Part shown: piece by piece, positions 6,972 through 15,631 of the stretch
Layout of the letters: every line of letters begins with the position of its first letter
Numbering within the stretch: the stretch's first letter is position 1
DNA from: Malikia spinosa
GTDB lineage: Bacteria > Pseudomonadota > Gammaproteobacteria > Burkholderiales > Burkholderiaceae_C
DNA length: 59,121 nt
Direction: 5' to 3'
Assembly (NCBI RefSeq): GCF_002980625.1
Contig: NZ_PVLR01000038.1
Location: 1-59,121, forward strand
Translations under genes and position numbers: made by a program
The notes under the pieces: model-generated
The model's database searches: none
The model's input: the letters and a program-made list of their open reading frames with translations, nothing else
What the model was told of the DNA's origin: nothing

Positions 6972-8582
6972 ATGAACTTCGAACTCAAGTCCGTGAGCCT
7001 GGCCCAGGCGGCCGAATGGGAAGTTGACGCGTTGCTGGTGCTGTGCGCCGACGAGGTGCTGGCGGCCAGCCGTCATGCGCAAGACCCGATCAGCGTCTGG
7101 GTCCAGTCCGCGCTGGCGGCCAAGGACCTGGAAGAGGGCGCGGGCAAGCTGCTGCAGGCCTACGGCCTGCCTGGCGTGACGGCGCGCCGGCTGCTGTTCG
7201 TGCGCGCCGGTGACGGCTCGGCGGCCCAGGTGCGCAAGGCGGCACTGGCGGCGATGGCCCCGCTCAAGGGCCTCAAGCTCAAGACCCTGGGTGTCTATGC
7301 CGGATCGCTGGCCGTGGCCGCCATCAATGCGCTGGTGCAGGCCGTGGCCGATGCCAGCTATGTCTACACCGCCACCAAGAGCCTGCCGCAGCCGCGCGCG
7401 ATCCGCCGCGTCGACCTGGGCGTGACCGATGCCGGCGCAGTGCGCTCGGGCTTCGAGCTCGGTTGCGCCACGGTGCGCGGCATCGAGCTGGCCAAGGAAT
7501 GGGCGAACCGCCCGGCCAACCATGCCACGCCGACGCTGCTGGCCGATGCCGCGCGCCAGCTGGCCAAGAAGTCGCACCTGAGCGCCGAGATCCTGGGCCC
7601 GGCCGAGGTCGAGGCCTTGGGCATGGGCGCCTTCATGGCCGTGTCCCAGGGCTCGGAGCAGCCGCTGCGCTTCATCGTGCTGAAGTACCAGGGCGCGCAC
7701 AAGTCGGTCGCGCCGGTGGTGCTGGTCGGCAAGGGCGTGACCTTCGATACCGGCGGTATCTCGATCAAGCCAGCGGCCGAGATGGACGAGATGAAGTTCG
7801 ACATGGGGGGTGCCGCCAGCGTGCTGGGTACCTTCGCGGCGCTGGCCGAGCTCAAGCCGGCCGTCAACGTGGTCGGCCTGATCCCGGCCTGCGAGAACAT
7901 GCCGAGCGGTCGCGCGGTCAAGCCGGGCGATGTCGTGACCAGCATGAGCGGCCAGACCATCGAGGTGCTCAACACCGATGCCGAGGGCCGGCTGATCCTG
8001 TGCGACGCGCTGACCTATGCCCAGCGCTTCGAGCCGCGCGCGCTGATCGACATCGCGACCCTGACCGGGGCTTGCGTGATTGCGCTCGGCGGCGTGCGCG
8101 CCGGGCTGTTCGCCAACCAGGACGAGCTGGCGCAGCAGCTGCAGGAGGCCGGCGCTGCCGCGCAAGACCTGTGCTGGCGCATGCCGCTCGACGACGAGTA
8201 TGCCGAGGGCCTGAAGTCCAATTTCGCCGACATGGGCAACGTTGCCGGGCGCCAAGCCGGTGTCGTGACGGCGGCCAAGTTTCTGCAGAAGTTCGTGCAG
8301 GAAAACCAGGCCTGGGCCCATCTGGACATCGCGGGCGTGGCCTGGAAGAGCGGCGCGGCCAAGGGTTCGACCGGCCGTCCGGTCGGCCTGCTGCTGCAGT
8401 ATCTGGTCGACGAGGCCGCACGCATTGCGGCCGATCAGCCGGCGCGGGTGGTGGAAAAACCGGTGCGGCTCGAAAAGCCGGCCAGCCCGGCCCCTACGAC
8501 GGCGACCACGGCGTCCACGATTGCGCCGAGCGCCAAGCCTGCCAAGGCCAAGAAGGCGGCCAAGGCGCGCAAGAAGGCTTGA
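6972..8582 (+). CDS. pepA: Cytosol leucyl aminopeptidase PepA (M17)
   Basis: M17 aminopeptidases are hexameric two-metal enzymes that remove N-terminal residues in peptide turnover; some also bind DNA in plasmid dimer resolution. The metal-binding GKGVTFDTGG lies near residue 252 and the signature NTDAEGRL near 334. The family length is close to 500 aa. Here the last 50 or so residues are an extra Pro/Thr/Ala then Lys/Ala-rich tail that resembles a histone H1 tail. holC begins two bases after the stop, the arrangement seen in many proteobacteria. Confidence 0.95.
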   Translation: MNFELKSVSLAQAAEWEVDALLVLCADEVLAASRHAQDPISVWVQSALAAKDLEEGAGKLLQAYGLPGVTARRLLFVRAGDGSAAQVRKAALAAMAPLKGLKLKTLGVYAGSLAVAAINALVQAVADASYVYTATKSLPQPRAIRRVDLGVTDAGAVRSGFELGCATVRGIELAKEWANRPANHATPTLLADAARQLAKKSHLSAEILGPAEVEALGMGAFMAVSQGSEQPLRFIVLKYQGAHKSVAPVVLVGKGVTFDTGGISIKPAAEMDEMKFDMGGAASVLGTFAALAELKPAVNVVGLIPACENMPSGRAVKPGDVVTSMSGQTIEVLNTDAEGRLILCDALTYAQRFEPRALIDIATLTGACVIALGGVRAGLFANQDELAQQLQEAGAAAQDLCWRMPLDDEYAEGLKSNFADMGNVAGRQAGVVTAAKFLQKFVQENQAWAHLDIAGVAWKSGAAKGSTGRPVGLLLQYLVDEAARIAADQPARVVEKPVRLEKPASPAPTTATTASTIAPSAKPAKAKKAAKARKKA

Positions 8583-8584
8583 GC

Positions 8585-9034
8585 GTGGCACACCAGCCCG
8601 AAGTGGCCTTTCACTTCAACGTGCCCGATCCGCTGCGCTACCTGTTGCGCCTGCTGCGCAAGGTGCGCCAGGCCGGCATGAGCGCGCTGGTCTGCGCGCC
8701 GCCGGAGCTGGCACGCGAGCTCGACCAGGCGCTCTGGACTTTCGCGCCCGAGGACTTCATTGCGCACGCGCGCTGGGATGCCGAGGAATCAGTGCGGGCC
8801 CATTCGCCGATCCTGATCGCGGACCAGGCAGTTGTTTGGCCCGGCGCCGAGGTGCTGATCAACCTGCTGCCCCTGTCCGGGCTGCCGCCGGCCTATGAGG
8901 ACTACCGCAAGGTGATCGAGATCGTCGGTCTGGACCAGCCCGGGCGCGAGGCGGCACGCTTGCGCTGGCGTACCTATACCGCGCAAGGCCACAGCCTCAA
9001 GCGCCACGACGCAGCCGCCGTGGCGGCTGCCTGA
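8585..9034 (+). CDS. holC: DNA polymerase III chi subunit HolC
   Basis: Chi links the clamp-loader complex of the replicative polymerase to single-strand binding protein. The 149-aa product has the family start VAFHFNVPDPLRYLLRLLRK, followed by the central LPLSGLPP segment and the C-terminal WRTYTAQGHSLKRHD. The likely start is GTG at 8585, two bases after pepA stops; a longer frame upstream only overlaps pepA. Transcription from the pepA promoter is expected. Confidence 0.9.
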   Translation: MAHQPEVAFHFNVPDPLRYLLRLLRKVRQAGMSALVCAPPELARELDQALWTFAPEDFIAHARWDAEESVRAHSPILIADQAVVWPGAEVLINLLPLSGLPPAYEDYRKVIEIVGLDQPGREAARLRWRTYTAQGHSLKRHDAAAVAAA

Positions 9035-9037
9035 ACG

Positions 9038-9053
9038 AGGCCTCATGAGGCCT
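9038..9053. terminator. Palindrome between convergent holC and galU
   Basis: AGGCCTCATGAGGCCT is a perfect 16-base palindrome that can fold as a 6-bp hairpin with a CATG loop. It lies in the 40-base gap between two converging genes, a usual place for a shared terminator. There is no T run on either side, so its strength is uncertain. Confidence 0.4.
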
Positions 9054-9074
9054 GATCGGCCTGGGCGCTGAGCT

Positions 9075-9947
9075 TCAGCAGATCTGCTGTTCCAGCCAGG
9101 CCGTGAAGTCGGCACCGACTTCGGGGTGGCAGCGCCCCAGGTCGACCGTGGCCTGCAGGAAGCCGAGCTTGCTGCCGCAGTCGTAGCGCTGGCCCTGGTA
9201 GCGGTAGGCAAACACCTTCTCGCGCCGCAGCAGCTGCGCGATGCCGTCGGTCAGCTGGATCTCGCCGCCAACGCCACGCGGCAGGTTCTCGAGTTCCTTG
9301 AACAGGCCAGGTGTCAGGATGTAGCGCCCGGCCACGGCCAGCGTGGTCGGCGCGACTTCGGGCGCCGGCTTTTCGACGATGCCCGACACGTCGAGCATGT
9401 CCTCGGCCACCTGCTGGCCCGAGACGATGCCGTAGCGCTTGGTGTGCTCGCGCGGCACGTCCTGCACCGCCAGCAGGCTGGTGCCCCAGTCGGCGTAGCG
9501 CTTGACCATTTGCGCCATGACCGGGGGCTGGCCGACCATCAGGTCGTCGGCCAGCAGCACGGCGAAAGCCTCGTTGCCGACCAGTTCCTTGGCGCACAGC
9601 ACGGCATGTCCCAGGCCCAGCGCGCGCGGCTGGCGCACATAGACACAGGTCATGTCATCGGGCGCGATCGAGCGCGCGACAGCGAGCAGCTCGGTCTTGC
9701 CAGCGGCCTCGAGTTCGCTTTCGAGTTCGTAGGCGGTGTCGAAATGGTCCTCGATGCTGCGCTTGGTGCGACCGGTGACGAAGATCATCTGGCGGATGCC
9801 GGCGGCATAGGCTTCCTCGACCGCGTACTGGATCAGCGGCTTGTCGACCACGGGCAGCATCTCCTTGGCGCTGGCCTTGGTGGCGGGCAGGAAACGGGTG
9901 CCAAGACCGGCAATCGGGAAAACGGCCTTGCGGATCGGTGCGTTCAT
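9075..9947 (-). CDS. galU: UTP-glucose-1-phosphate uridylyltransferase GalU
   Basis: GalU makes UDP-glucose for LPS, exopolysaccharide and trehalose synthesis. The 290-aa protein starts with the nucleotide-binding loop [12 protein letters not shown] (residues 14-25) and has [14 protein letters not shown] just after, both family signatures, as well as the ILTPGLF and [13 protein letters not shown] segments near the C-terminus. The length is normal. It converges on holC and diverges from the T6SS cluster over a 170-base AT-rich gap. Confidence 0.95.
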   Translation of the reverse strand: MNAPIRKAVFPIAGLGTRFLPATKASAKEMLPVVDKPLIQYAVEEAYAAGIRQMIFVTGRTKRSIEDHFDTAYELESELEAAGKTELLAVARSIAPDDMTCVYVRQPRALGLGHAVLCAKELVGNEAFAVLLADDLMVGQPPVMAQMVKRYADWGTSLLAVQDVPREHTKRYGIVSGQQVAEDMLDVSGIVEKPAPEVAPTTLAVAGRYILTPGLFKELENLPRGVGGEIQLTDGIAQLLRREKVFAYRYQGQRYDCGSKLGFLQATVDLGRCHPEVGADFTAWLEQQIC

Positions 9948-10081
9948 GGGGCTTGTATTGGAAATAAAGACGGACTGATTCTACGTGAGGCATATTTCAG
10001 TCAAGAAATGAAATAAATATTAAAAATCTCTCAATCTAATAAGCTGAATGATTGCACGGTAGCGATTAGCCTGACACCGAC

Positions 10082-10110
10082 TTGGGATTCGCCTATCCCT
10101 GTGCTATAAA
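10082..10110 (+). promoter_or_regulatory. Putative sigma70-type promoter of tssA
   Basis: TTGGGA (10082-10087) and TATAAA (10105-10110) are separated by exactly 17 bases. A transcript started 6-7 bases after the -10 would begin at or next to the tssA ATG at 10118, giving a leaderless or nearly leaderless message. No ribosome site is visible before that ATG, which fits. The 170-base gap upstream is otherwise AT-rich and holds nothing else I recognise. Confidence 0.5.
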
Positions 10111-10117
10111 AATCGTC

Positions 10118-11242
10118 ATGATTCTGCAGCAATGGCGTTTGCCGCTGTCCGCCGCCTGTCCCTGCGGCCCCGACCTGGAATACGACCCGGACTTCCTGCA
10201 GCTGCAACAGGTGCTGCGGTCCCGGCCCGAGCCGGAGTTCCGCGTCTCCCAGCAGGACGGTCGGGGTGGCCGGACCTTGCCCGATGGCGCGCCGATTGCC
10301 TGGTCCGAGGTGCGCGAACTGGCGCAGGCCCTGTTGCTGCGCAGCAAGGATCTGCGGTTGGCCATCTGGCTGACCCGGGCCCAGTTGCATCTCGAGGGCT
10401 TTGGCGCCATTCAGCAGGGCCTGGAGCTGGTCCATCTGCTGCTGCAGGACTACTGGGATGGGGTGCATCCCGGGCTCGACCCGGACGACGGCGACCCGAC
10501 CATGCGCCTCAATGCCCTGGCCGCTTTGGATGCGCTCGATTCGGTCGCGGGCGATGTCCGGGCCAGTTTTCTGCTCGATTCGCGCCAGCAGGGCCAGTTG
10601 ACGGTGCGCGAGCTCGAGCTGGCAGCCGGTCGCCTTGAGCCGCTGCCCGGGGAGGCCCGGCCAGCCGCCGTCCAGGTCGAGCGCCTGCTTGAAGTTGCGC
10701 TGCAGCATTCGCCCGAGCTCGCTTCCGTGGCGCAGGCAGCACCACAGCAGCTCGAAGCCATCCGCGCCGTGCTGGCCGATCGGCTGGGTCAGCGGCCAGC
10801 ACAGCGGCTGGCTGATCAGCGCGCTGAGCGCTTGGGCCAGCCGCCACTGCCCGACCTGTTGCGCCTGCACGCCATGCTCGACACCGTGGCACAGGCTGTG
10901 GCCAAGCTCACTGCCGCCACGCTGACGCCCGAGCCGGCCGTACCAGGAGCCGAGTTGGCCGGCAGTCACTTGTCAGCCGTGGCGGATCAATTGTCCCGGG
11001 ATGGTCCCGTTGCCCAATTGCCAGGACAAATCAATAGCCGGCAGCAGGTCGTTGAAATGCTGGCGCTGCTGTGCCAGTATCTCGAAAAGAATGAACCCAC
11101 CAATCCGGTCCAGATCCTGTTGCGTCGGGCGCAGCGGATGATGCAGATGGATTTTCTCGAATTGCTGCGCGACATGGCGCCCGATGGACTCGATCAGGCC
11201 GAAAAGGTCGTCGGAGCCAGAATAGCCAGGGATGACGATTGA
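10118..11242 (+). CDS. tssA: T6SS protein TssA (ImpA family)
   Basis: TssA proteins prime and cap the growing tail of the type VI secretion system. The 374-aa product has the ImpA N-terminal domain in residues 7-120 (CGPDLEYDPDFLQL, later DYWDGVHPGLDPDDGDPTMR). The C-terminal segment NSRQQVVEMLALLCQYLEKN followed by LLRRAQRMMQMDFLELL is the short-TssA (ImpA-type) ending. ATG 10118 gives the expected family N-terminus; earlier in-frame codons lie inside the proposed promoter. It is the first gene of the T6SS segment. Confidence 0.9.
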   Translation: MILQQWRLPLSAACPCGPDLEYDPDFLQLQQVLRSRPEPEFRVSQQDGRGGRTLPDGAPIAWSEVRELAQALLLRSKDLRLAIWLTRAQLHLEGFGAIQQGLELVHLLLQDYWDGVHPGLDPDDGDPTMRLNALAALDALDSVAGDVRASFLLDSRQQGQLTVRELELAAGRLEPLPGEARPAAVQVERLLEVALQHSPELASVAQAAPQQLEAIRAVLADRLGQRPAQRLADQRAERLGQPPLPDLLRLHAMLDTVAQAVAKLTAATLTPEPAVPGAELAGSHLSAVADQLSRDGPVAQLPGQINSRQQVVEMLALLCQYLEKNEPTNPVQILLRRAQRMMQMDFLELLRDMAPDGLDQAEKVVGARIARDDD

Positions 11243-11305
11243 CCGCTTCTCTGCTAATGTGCCGCCGGTGGGTGAACTTGGGTGTTCAGGGAAGGGAGGA
11301 CGGAC

Positions 11306-11848
11306 ATGCCGGAAAGCAGCCAGAAATTCATGGCGCGCAATCGTGCGTCGCGGGTCCAGATCGAATACGAGGTCGAGCTCTACGGCGCCGAGAAACGGGT
11401 CCAGCTGCCGTTCGTGATGGGGGTGCTGGCCGACCTGTCGGGCCAGCCGGGCGCGCCCCCCGCGCTGCCGCCAGCCGCCCTGGCCGAGCGAAAGTTCCTC
11501 GAGTTCGATGTCGACAATTTCGACAGCCGGATGAAGGCGATCCAGCCCCGTCTCTCCTTCCAGGTCGACAACGCCCTGAGCGGTGAAGGCCAGCTCAAGG
11601 TCGACCTGAGCTTCGAGCGCATGGAGGATTTTTCCCCGGAGTCGATCGCGCGGCAGGTCGAGGCCTTGAAGCAGCTGCTGACGGCGCGCCAGCAGTTGGC
11701 CGACCTGATCACCTACATGGACGGCAAGACCGGGGCCGAGGAACTGATTGCTCAGGTGCTGAATGACCCGGCCTGGCTCGAGTCGCTGGCCTCGTGGCCC
11801 GCCTTGCCCGAGCCCGATGGCAAGAGCAAGACCGTCAGTCAGACCTGA
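11306..11848 (+). CDS. tssB: T6SS contractile sheath small subunit TssB
   Basis: TssB (VipA/ImpB) pairs with TssC to build the contractile sheath. The 180-aa protein has the conserved start SQKFMARNRASRVQIEYEVE, then LPFVMGVLADLSG and FLEFDVDNFDSRMKAIQPR, the sheath-interface segments. The ATG at 11306 is preceded at good distance by GGGAGGA. tssC follows after 23 bases. Length and order are typical. Confidence 0.95.
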   Translation: MPESSQKFMARNRASRVQIEYEVELYGAEKRVQLPFVMGVLADLSGQPGAPPALPPAALAERKFLEFDVDNFDSRMKAIQPRLSFQVDNALSGEGQLKVDLSFERMEDFSPESIARQVEALKQLLTARQQLADLITYMDGKTGAEELIAQVLNDPAWLESLASWPALPEPDGKSKTVSQT

Positions 11849-11871
11849 AGCCGGCCCAGGAGGTGATTCCG

Positions 11872-13419
11872 ATGTCCAACCTGCCTTTCCAGTCCCAGTC
11901 GCAGTCCCAGACTGAGCCGCTACCCGCACTGGCGCAGGCGCCAGCCGCGCTGGCCGAACTGCTGCGCCGCGAGTTCAAGCCCAAGTCGGAGCAGGCCCGG
12001 GCGGCGGTGCTGCGGGCGGTCCAGACACTGGCCCGGCAGGCCTTGGCCCAGGGTGACGCCATCCTCCCGGGCGACCAGTCTGGACAGACCAGTCAGACTG
12101 GCCAGGACGCCGTCCAGTCGATCGAGGCCCTGATTGCCGAGCTCGACCGCAAGCTGTCCGCGCAGCTCAACCTGATCCTGCATCACCCGGAGTTCCAGCG
12201 CCTTGAGGGCGCCTGGCGCGGCTTGCAGCATCTGGTCAGCCACACCGAGACCGACGAGGGGCTCAAGATCCGGGTCCTCGATGTCTCGAAGGCCGAGCTC
12301 GGTCGCACGCTCAGGAAGTTCAAGGGCACGAGCTGGGACCAGAGCCCGCTGTTCAAGAAGGTCTACGAGGAGGAGTACGGCCAGCTCGGCGGCGAGCCGT
12401 TCGGTTGCCTGATCGGCGACTACTACTTCGATCACAGCCCGCCCGACACCGAGCTGCTGGGCGAGATGGCCCGGATCGCGGCGGCGGCCCATGCGCCCTT
12501 CATCGCGGGTGCTTCGCCAGCCGTGCTGCAGATGGACAGCTGGCAGGAGCTGGCCAATCCGCGCGACCTCGGCAAGATCTTTTCCACGCCCGAATACGCA
12601 GCTTGGCGTGCGCTGCGCGCCAGCGAGGACGCGCGCTACCTGGGGCTGGCGCTGCCGCGCTTCCTGGCGCGACTGCCCTATGGCGCCCGGACCCATCCGC
12701 TTGAGGCGTTCGACTTCGAGGAAGACACCGGGGCGGCAGACCACAGCAAGTACACCTGGGCCAATGCGGCCTATGCGATGGCGGTCAACATCAACCGCTC
12801 GTTCAAGGAGTTCGGCTGGTGTTCGCGCATCCGCGGCATCGAGTCGGGCGGTGCGGTCGAGGGGCTGCCGGTGCATGCCTTCCCGACCGACGACGGCGGC
12901 GTCGACATCAAGTGTCCGACCGAGATCGCGATCAGCGACCGCCGCGAGGCCGAGCTGGCCAGGAGCGGTTTCATGCCGCTGATCCATCGCAAGCATTCGG
13001 ATTTCGCCGCCTTCATCGGGGCCCAGTCGCTGCAGAAACCGACCGAGTACGACGACCCGGACGCCAGCGCCAATGCCAGGCTGGCGACGCGACTGCCTTA
13101 TCTGTTTGCCTGTTGCCGCTTTGCCCATTACCTCAAGTGCATCGTGCGTGACAAGCTCGGTTCGTTCAAGGACCGTGACGCGATGGAGCGCTGGCTGCAG
13201 GACTGGATCATGAATTATGTCGACGGCGACCCGGCCCATTCCTCCGAGCAGACCAAGGCCAGGCGTCCGCTGGCGGCGGCCGAGGTCGTGATCGAGCCGG
13301 TCGAGGGCGATCCGGGCTACTACCGCTCGCGGTTCTACCTGCGCCCGCATTACCAGCTTGAGGGGCTGACGGTGTCGCTGCGCCTGGTTTCGCGGCTGCC
13401 GAGCGAGAAATCGGCCTGA
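11872..13419 (+). CDS. tssC: T6SS contractile sheath large subunit TssC
   Basis: TssC (VipB/ImpC) is the large sheath protein. The 515-aa product contains the family landmarks HHPEFQRLEGAWRGLQHLV, the SPLFKKVYEEEYGQ-GGEPFG region, and the C-terminal YLRPHYQLEGLTVSLRLVSRLP. AGGAGG at 11858-11863 sets the start at ATG 11872. The first 25 residues are Gln/Ser-rich with repeated CAG-TCC codons, and a short Gln/Thr/Ser repeat lies near residue 70. A 111-base gap separates it from hcp. Confidence 0.96.
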   Translation: MSNLPFQSQSQSQTEPLPALAQAPAALAELLRREFKPKSEQARAAVLRAVQTLARQALAQGDAILPGDQSGQTSQTGQDAVQSIEALIAELDRKLSAQLNLILHHPEFQRLEGAWRGLQHLVSHTETDEGLKIRVLDVSKAELGRTLRKFKGTSWDQSPLFKKVYEEEYGQLGGEPFGCLIGDYYFDHSPPDTELLGEMARIAAAAHAPFIAGASPAVLQMDSWQELANPRDLGKIFSTPEYAAWRALRASEDARYLGLALPRFLARLPYGARTHPLEAFDFEEDTGAADHSKYTWANAAYAMAVNINRSFKEFGWCSRIRGIESGGAVEGLPVHAFPTDDGGVDIKCPTEIAISDRREAELARSGFMPLIHRKHSDFAAFIGAQSLQKPTEYDDPDASANARLATRLPYLFACCRFAHYLKCIVRDKLGSFKDRDAMERWLQDWIMNYVDGDPAHSSEQTKARRPLAAAEVVIEPVEGDPGYYRSRFYLRPHYQLEGLTVSLRLVSRLPSEKSA

Positions 13420-13530
13420 GCCCGATATCGAGATCGGATCGTCTGAAGAATCTGGCGCCGGCAGTCGGGGTCCACCCTGCCGGTGCTGGTCTTGCAGCGC
13501 TGGGTGGACCGTCAAACAGGGAGAACGGCT

Positions 13531-14019
13531 ATGGCCATCGACATGTTCCTGAAGATCGAAGGCGTGGAGGGCGAGTCCACGGACAAGTCGCACAAGGGTG
13601 AGATCGACATCCTGTCCTGGTCCTGGGGCATGTCGCAAAGCGGCACCACCCATATGGGCGGTGGCGGCGGCTCGGGCAAGGTCAGCGTGCAGGACCTGAG
13701 CCTGACCAAGTATGTCGACGCCTCGACCCATGCGCTGATGCTGGGCTGCTGCAAGGGCACCCATTTCGATCAGGCGGTGTTCACCGTGCGCAAGGCCGGC
13801 GACGCGCCGCTCGAATACATCAGGATCACGCTGCGCGAGGTCATCGTCAGCGATCTCTCGACCGGCGGCAGCGGCAGCGAGGACCGGCTGACCGAGACCC
13901 TGAAGCTCAATTTCGCTGAGTTCAAGTTCGAATACCAGACCCAGAGCACCAAGGGCGGCAAGCAGGGCGGCGCCAAGATCGCGGCTTGGAATATCGCCGA
14001 AAACGCGCCGGCCGGTTGA
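13531..14019 (+). CDS. hcp: T6SS tube protein Hcp (first copy)
   Basis: Hcp hexamers stack into the inner tube and carry effectors. The 162-aa protein starts MAIDMFLKIEGVEGES and has GEIDILSWSWGMSQSG, the conserved core strand, then a Gly-rich loop (residues 46-51) and LSLTKYVDASTHALM. AGGGAGA precedes ATG 13531. This copy is the standard tube form. A diverged second copy follows 41 bases downstream. Confidence 0.95.
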   Translation: MAIDMFLKIEGVEGESTDKSHKGEIDILSWSWGMSQSGTTHMGGGGGSGKVSVQDLSLTKYVDASTHALMLGCCKGTHFDQAVFTVRKAGDAPLEYIRITLREVIVSDLSTGGSGSEDRLTETLKLNFAEFKFEYQTQSTKGGKQGGAKIAAWNIAENAPAG

Positions 14020-14060
14020 GCTGGCTGAAAACCACCCCCTTGTTGCAATGAGTGCTGTCC

Positions 14061-14552
14061 ATGGCCCAGCGCGACATCTTTCTGCGCATAGAAGGCAGCC
14101 GTCAGGGCCTGCTGCGCGGCGAGTCCCAGGACCCATCCCACCCGGGGGAAATCGATGTCCTGTCCTGGTCCTGGGGCATGGACAGTCCGGGCGACGCCTT
14201 CGGCTTGCCGACCGGGCGCACCAATGTCGAGCTGCTGCGCCTGACCAAGCGGGTCGACAGCGCGAGCACGGCGCTGATGTCGGCCCTGCGCGCCAACGAG
14301 CTGATCCGCAAGGCGGTGCTGACGGTGCGCAAGGCCGGTGGCGATCCGCTGGCCTATTTCACCCTCACGATCGAGAACGCGCGGCTGGTGCAGCAGCGCC
14401 TGCGGGGCGGGGAGGGCGAGGACAGCGCCATCCTGACCGAGGAGCTGGCCCTGAGTTTCCAGAAGGTCCGGGTCGAGTATCTGCCGCAGCTCCGGACCGG
14501 CAGCGCAAGCGGCGTGCATACCTTCGAGACCGTGCTCAACGGTCCGCCCTGA
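14061..14552 (+). CDS. Second, diverged Hcp-family protein
   Basis: The 163-aa product keeps the Hcp frame (DIFLRIEG, GEIDVLSWSWGM, LRLTKRVDSASTALM, KAVLTVRKAGGDPLAYF) but differs from the first copy at most other positions and has an N-terminal insertion of about nine residues and no Gly-rich loop. The most likely roles are a specialised tube or tip-proximal subunit, or a carrier for particular effectors. The start is taken as ATG 14061, which has only a weak ribosome site. It ends 12 bases before the FHA gene. Confidence 0.88.
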   Translation: MAQRDIFLRIEGSRQGLLRGESQDPSHPGEIDVLSWSWGMDSPGDAFGLPTGRTNVELLRLTKRVDSASTALMSALRANELIRKAVLTVRKAGGDPLAYFTLTIENARLVQQRLRGGEGEDSAILTEELALSFQKVRVEYLPQLRTGSASGVHTFETVLNGPP

Positions 14553-14564
14553 AGGAGATTGGCG

Positions 14565-15572
14565 ATGTCGCAGCCGCTGCCTGGACTGCTGTCTGAGCCG
14601 CTACCGGCCCTGCGCATCAGCGTCTCGCGCTGGCAGGGCGCGCCCTTGCCGTCCGAGCCGCCGCCGCCATCCTTCGAGTTCGACCTGCGTGGTGGCTGCC
14701 TGGGCCGCGACGACTCCTGCGAGCTGCTGCTGCCGGACCCGCAACGCCATGTGTCGCGCCTGCAGGCGCGCATCGAGTTCGATGGCCAGGGCTTCGTGCT
14801 GGTCGATCTGGGCAGCAATCCGACCCGGGTCGATGGTCAGCCGCTGGGCCGGGGCCGGCGATTGCCGCTGGCGGGTGGCGAGCGGCTCGCGATCGGCGAC
14901 TACGAGCTCGAAGTCGTGGCGCTGACGCGGGGGGCGCATTCATTGCAGCCCCTGTCGTCACCGCCGTTGTCGCAGTCGGGGCAATCAGCGCAGCCGGGGC
15001 ACGGGCTTGCCGCCTCTGTTCCTGTCGATGACCCGTTTGCGGTCTTTGCCGCAGCGAAGCCGCCCGCCCAGCCGGCACCCGTCCCGCTGACCAATCCCTT
15101 CCCCGCGTCGGCATCCCCGCCCTTGGGCGTCGGCCTGGTGTCAGTCTTGCCGAGCGAGCCGGCCGCCAGCGATGTGCTGGGCCTGGGACTGGCGCTGGAA
15201 TCGCCCTCGATCGACGAGCTGTTTGGCTTGCGCGCCAGTCGGCGTGACGCCAGCGCGGGCATGGTGCTGTCCTGGGAGTCGCGCGAGTCAGCTTCGCCAC
15301 AGCCACAGCCACAGCCACAGCCACAGCCACAGTTTCAGGCCTCCTTAACCGAGGCCGCTGCGGTTCCCCCGCCACAGCGGGAGGCGCCAGTTGATGATCC
15401 TGCCGTCCAGTTGCTGGCCGCTTTCCAGCGCGGCCTGGGCCAGCCGCCGCACCTGCCCGCCTGGCTGACGCCGGCACTGATGGAGCGGGTCGGCCAGCTG
15501 TTGCGCGAGGTGACCCAGGGCAGGCTTGAAGCGCTGCACCAGCGCCAGTCGCCTGACGACGGCGCAAGATAG
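14565..15572 (+). CDS. T6SS-associated FHA-domain protein, C-terminally truncated
   Basis: Residues 20-115 form an FHA phosphothreonine-binding domain (LGRDDSCELLLPDPQRHVSRLQARI, then LVDLGSNPTRVDGQPL). FHA proteins such as TagH/Fha1 are substrates of the T6SS kinase-phosphatase switch. A Pro/Ser-rich linker follows, including six Pro-Gln repeats. The last 60 residues look like the start of the TagH C-terminal domain (VQLLAAFQRGLGQ, MERVGQLLREVTQGRLEAL), which normally runs some 130 residues further; here a TAG stops it. No continuation is visible in other frames. AAGGAGA before ATG 14565 sets the start. The next gene may overlap the stop by one base. Confidence 0.8.
   Translation: MSQPLPGLLSEPLPALRISVSRWQGAPLPSEPPPPSFEFDLRGGCLGRDDSCELLLPDPQRHVSRLQARIEFDGQGFVLVDLGSNPTRVDGQPLGRGRRLPLAGGERLAIGDYELEVVALTRGAHSLQPLSSPPLSQSGQSAQPGHGLAASVPVDDPFAVFAAAKPPAQPAPVPLTNPFPASASPPLGVGLVSVLPSEPAASDVLGLGLALESPSIDELFGLRASRRDASAGMVLSWESRESASPQPQPQPQPQPQFQASLTEAAAVPPPQREAPVDDPAVQLLAAFQRGLGQPPHLPAWLTPALMERVGQLLREVTQGRLEALHQRQSPDDGAR
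15297..15332 (+). repeat. Hexanucleotide tandem repeat, six CCACAG units
   Basis: Six perfect copies of CCACAG lie in frame within the FHA gene and encode (Pro-Gln)6 in the interdomain linker. Unit gain or loss by slippage would change linker length without shifting the frame. Confidence 0.95.
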
Positions 15573-15631
15573 TGGCCGCTGGCGCTGGCTGGTGTCTCAT
15601 TGCAAAGTCCCGAGTTCCGAGTCCTGAGCCC

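Noticed and set aside
6279-8591. A 770-codon open frame antisense to pepA and others
   Set aside because: It lies opposite pepA, has Arg/His/Gly/Gln-biased composition and no domain; a product of high GC on the antisense strand.
10051-10070. An ops-like CGGTAGCG upstream of tssA, considered as an RfaH-type site
   Set aside because: Only eight core bases match, and it lies upstream of the best tssA promoter, so it would not be transcribed from it.
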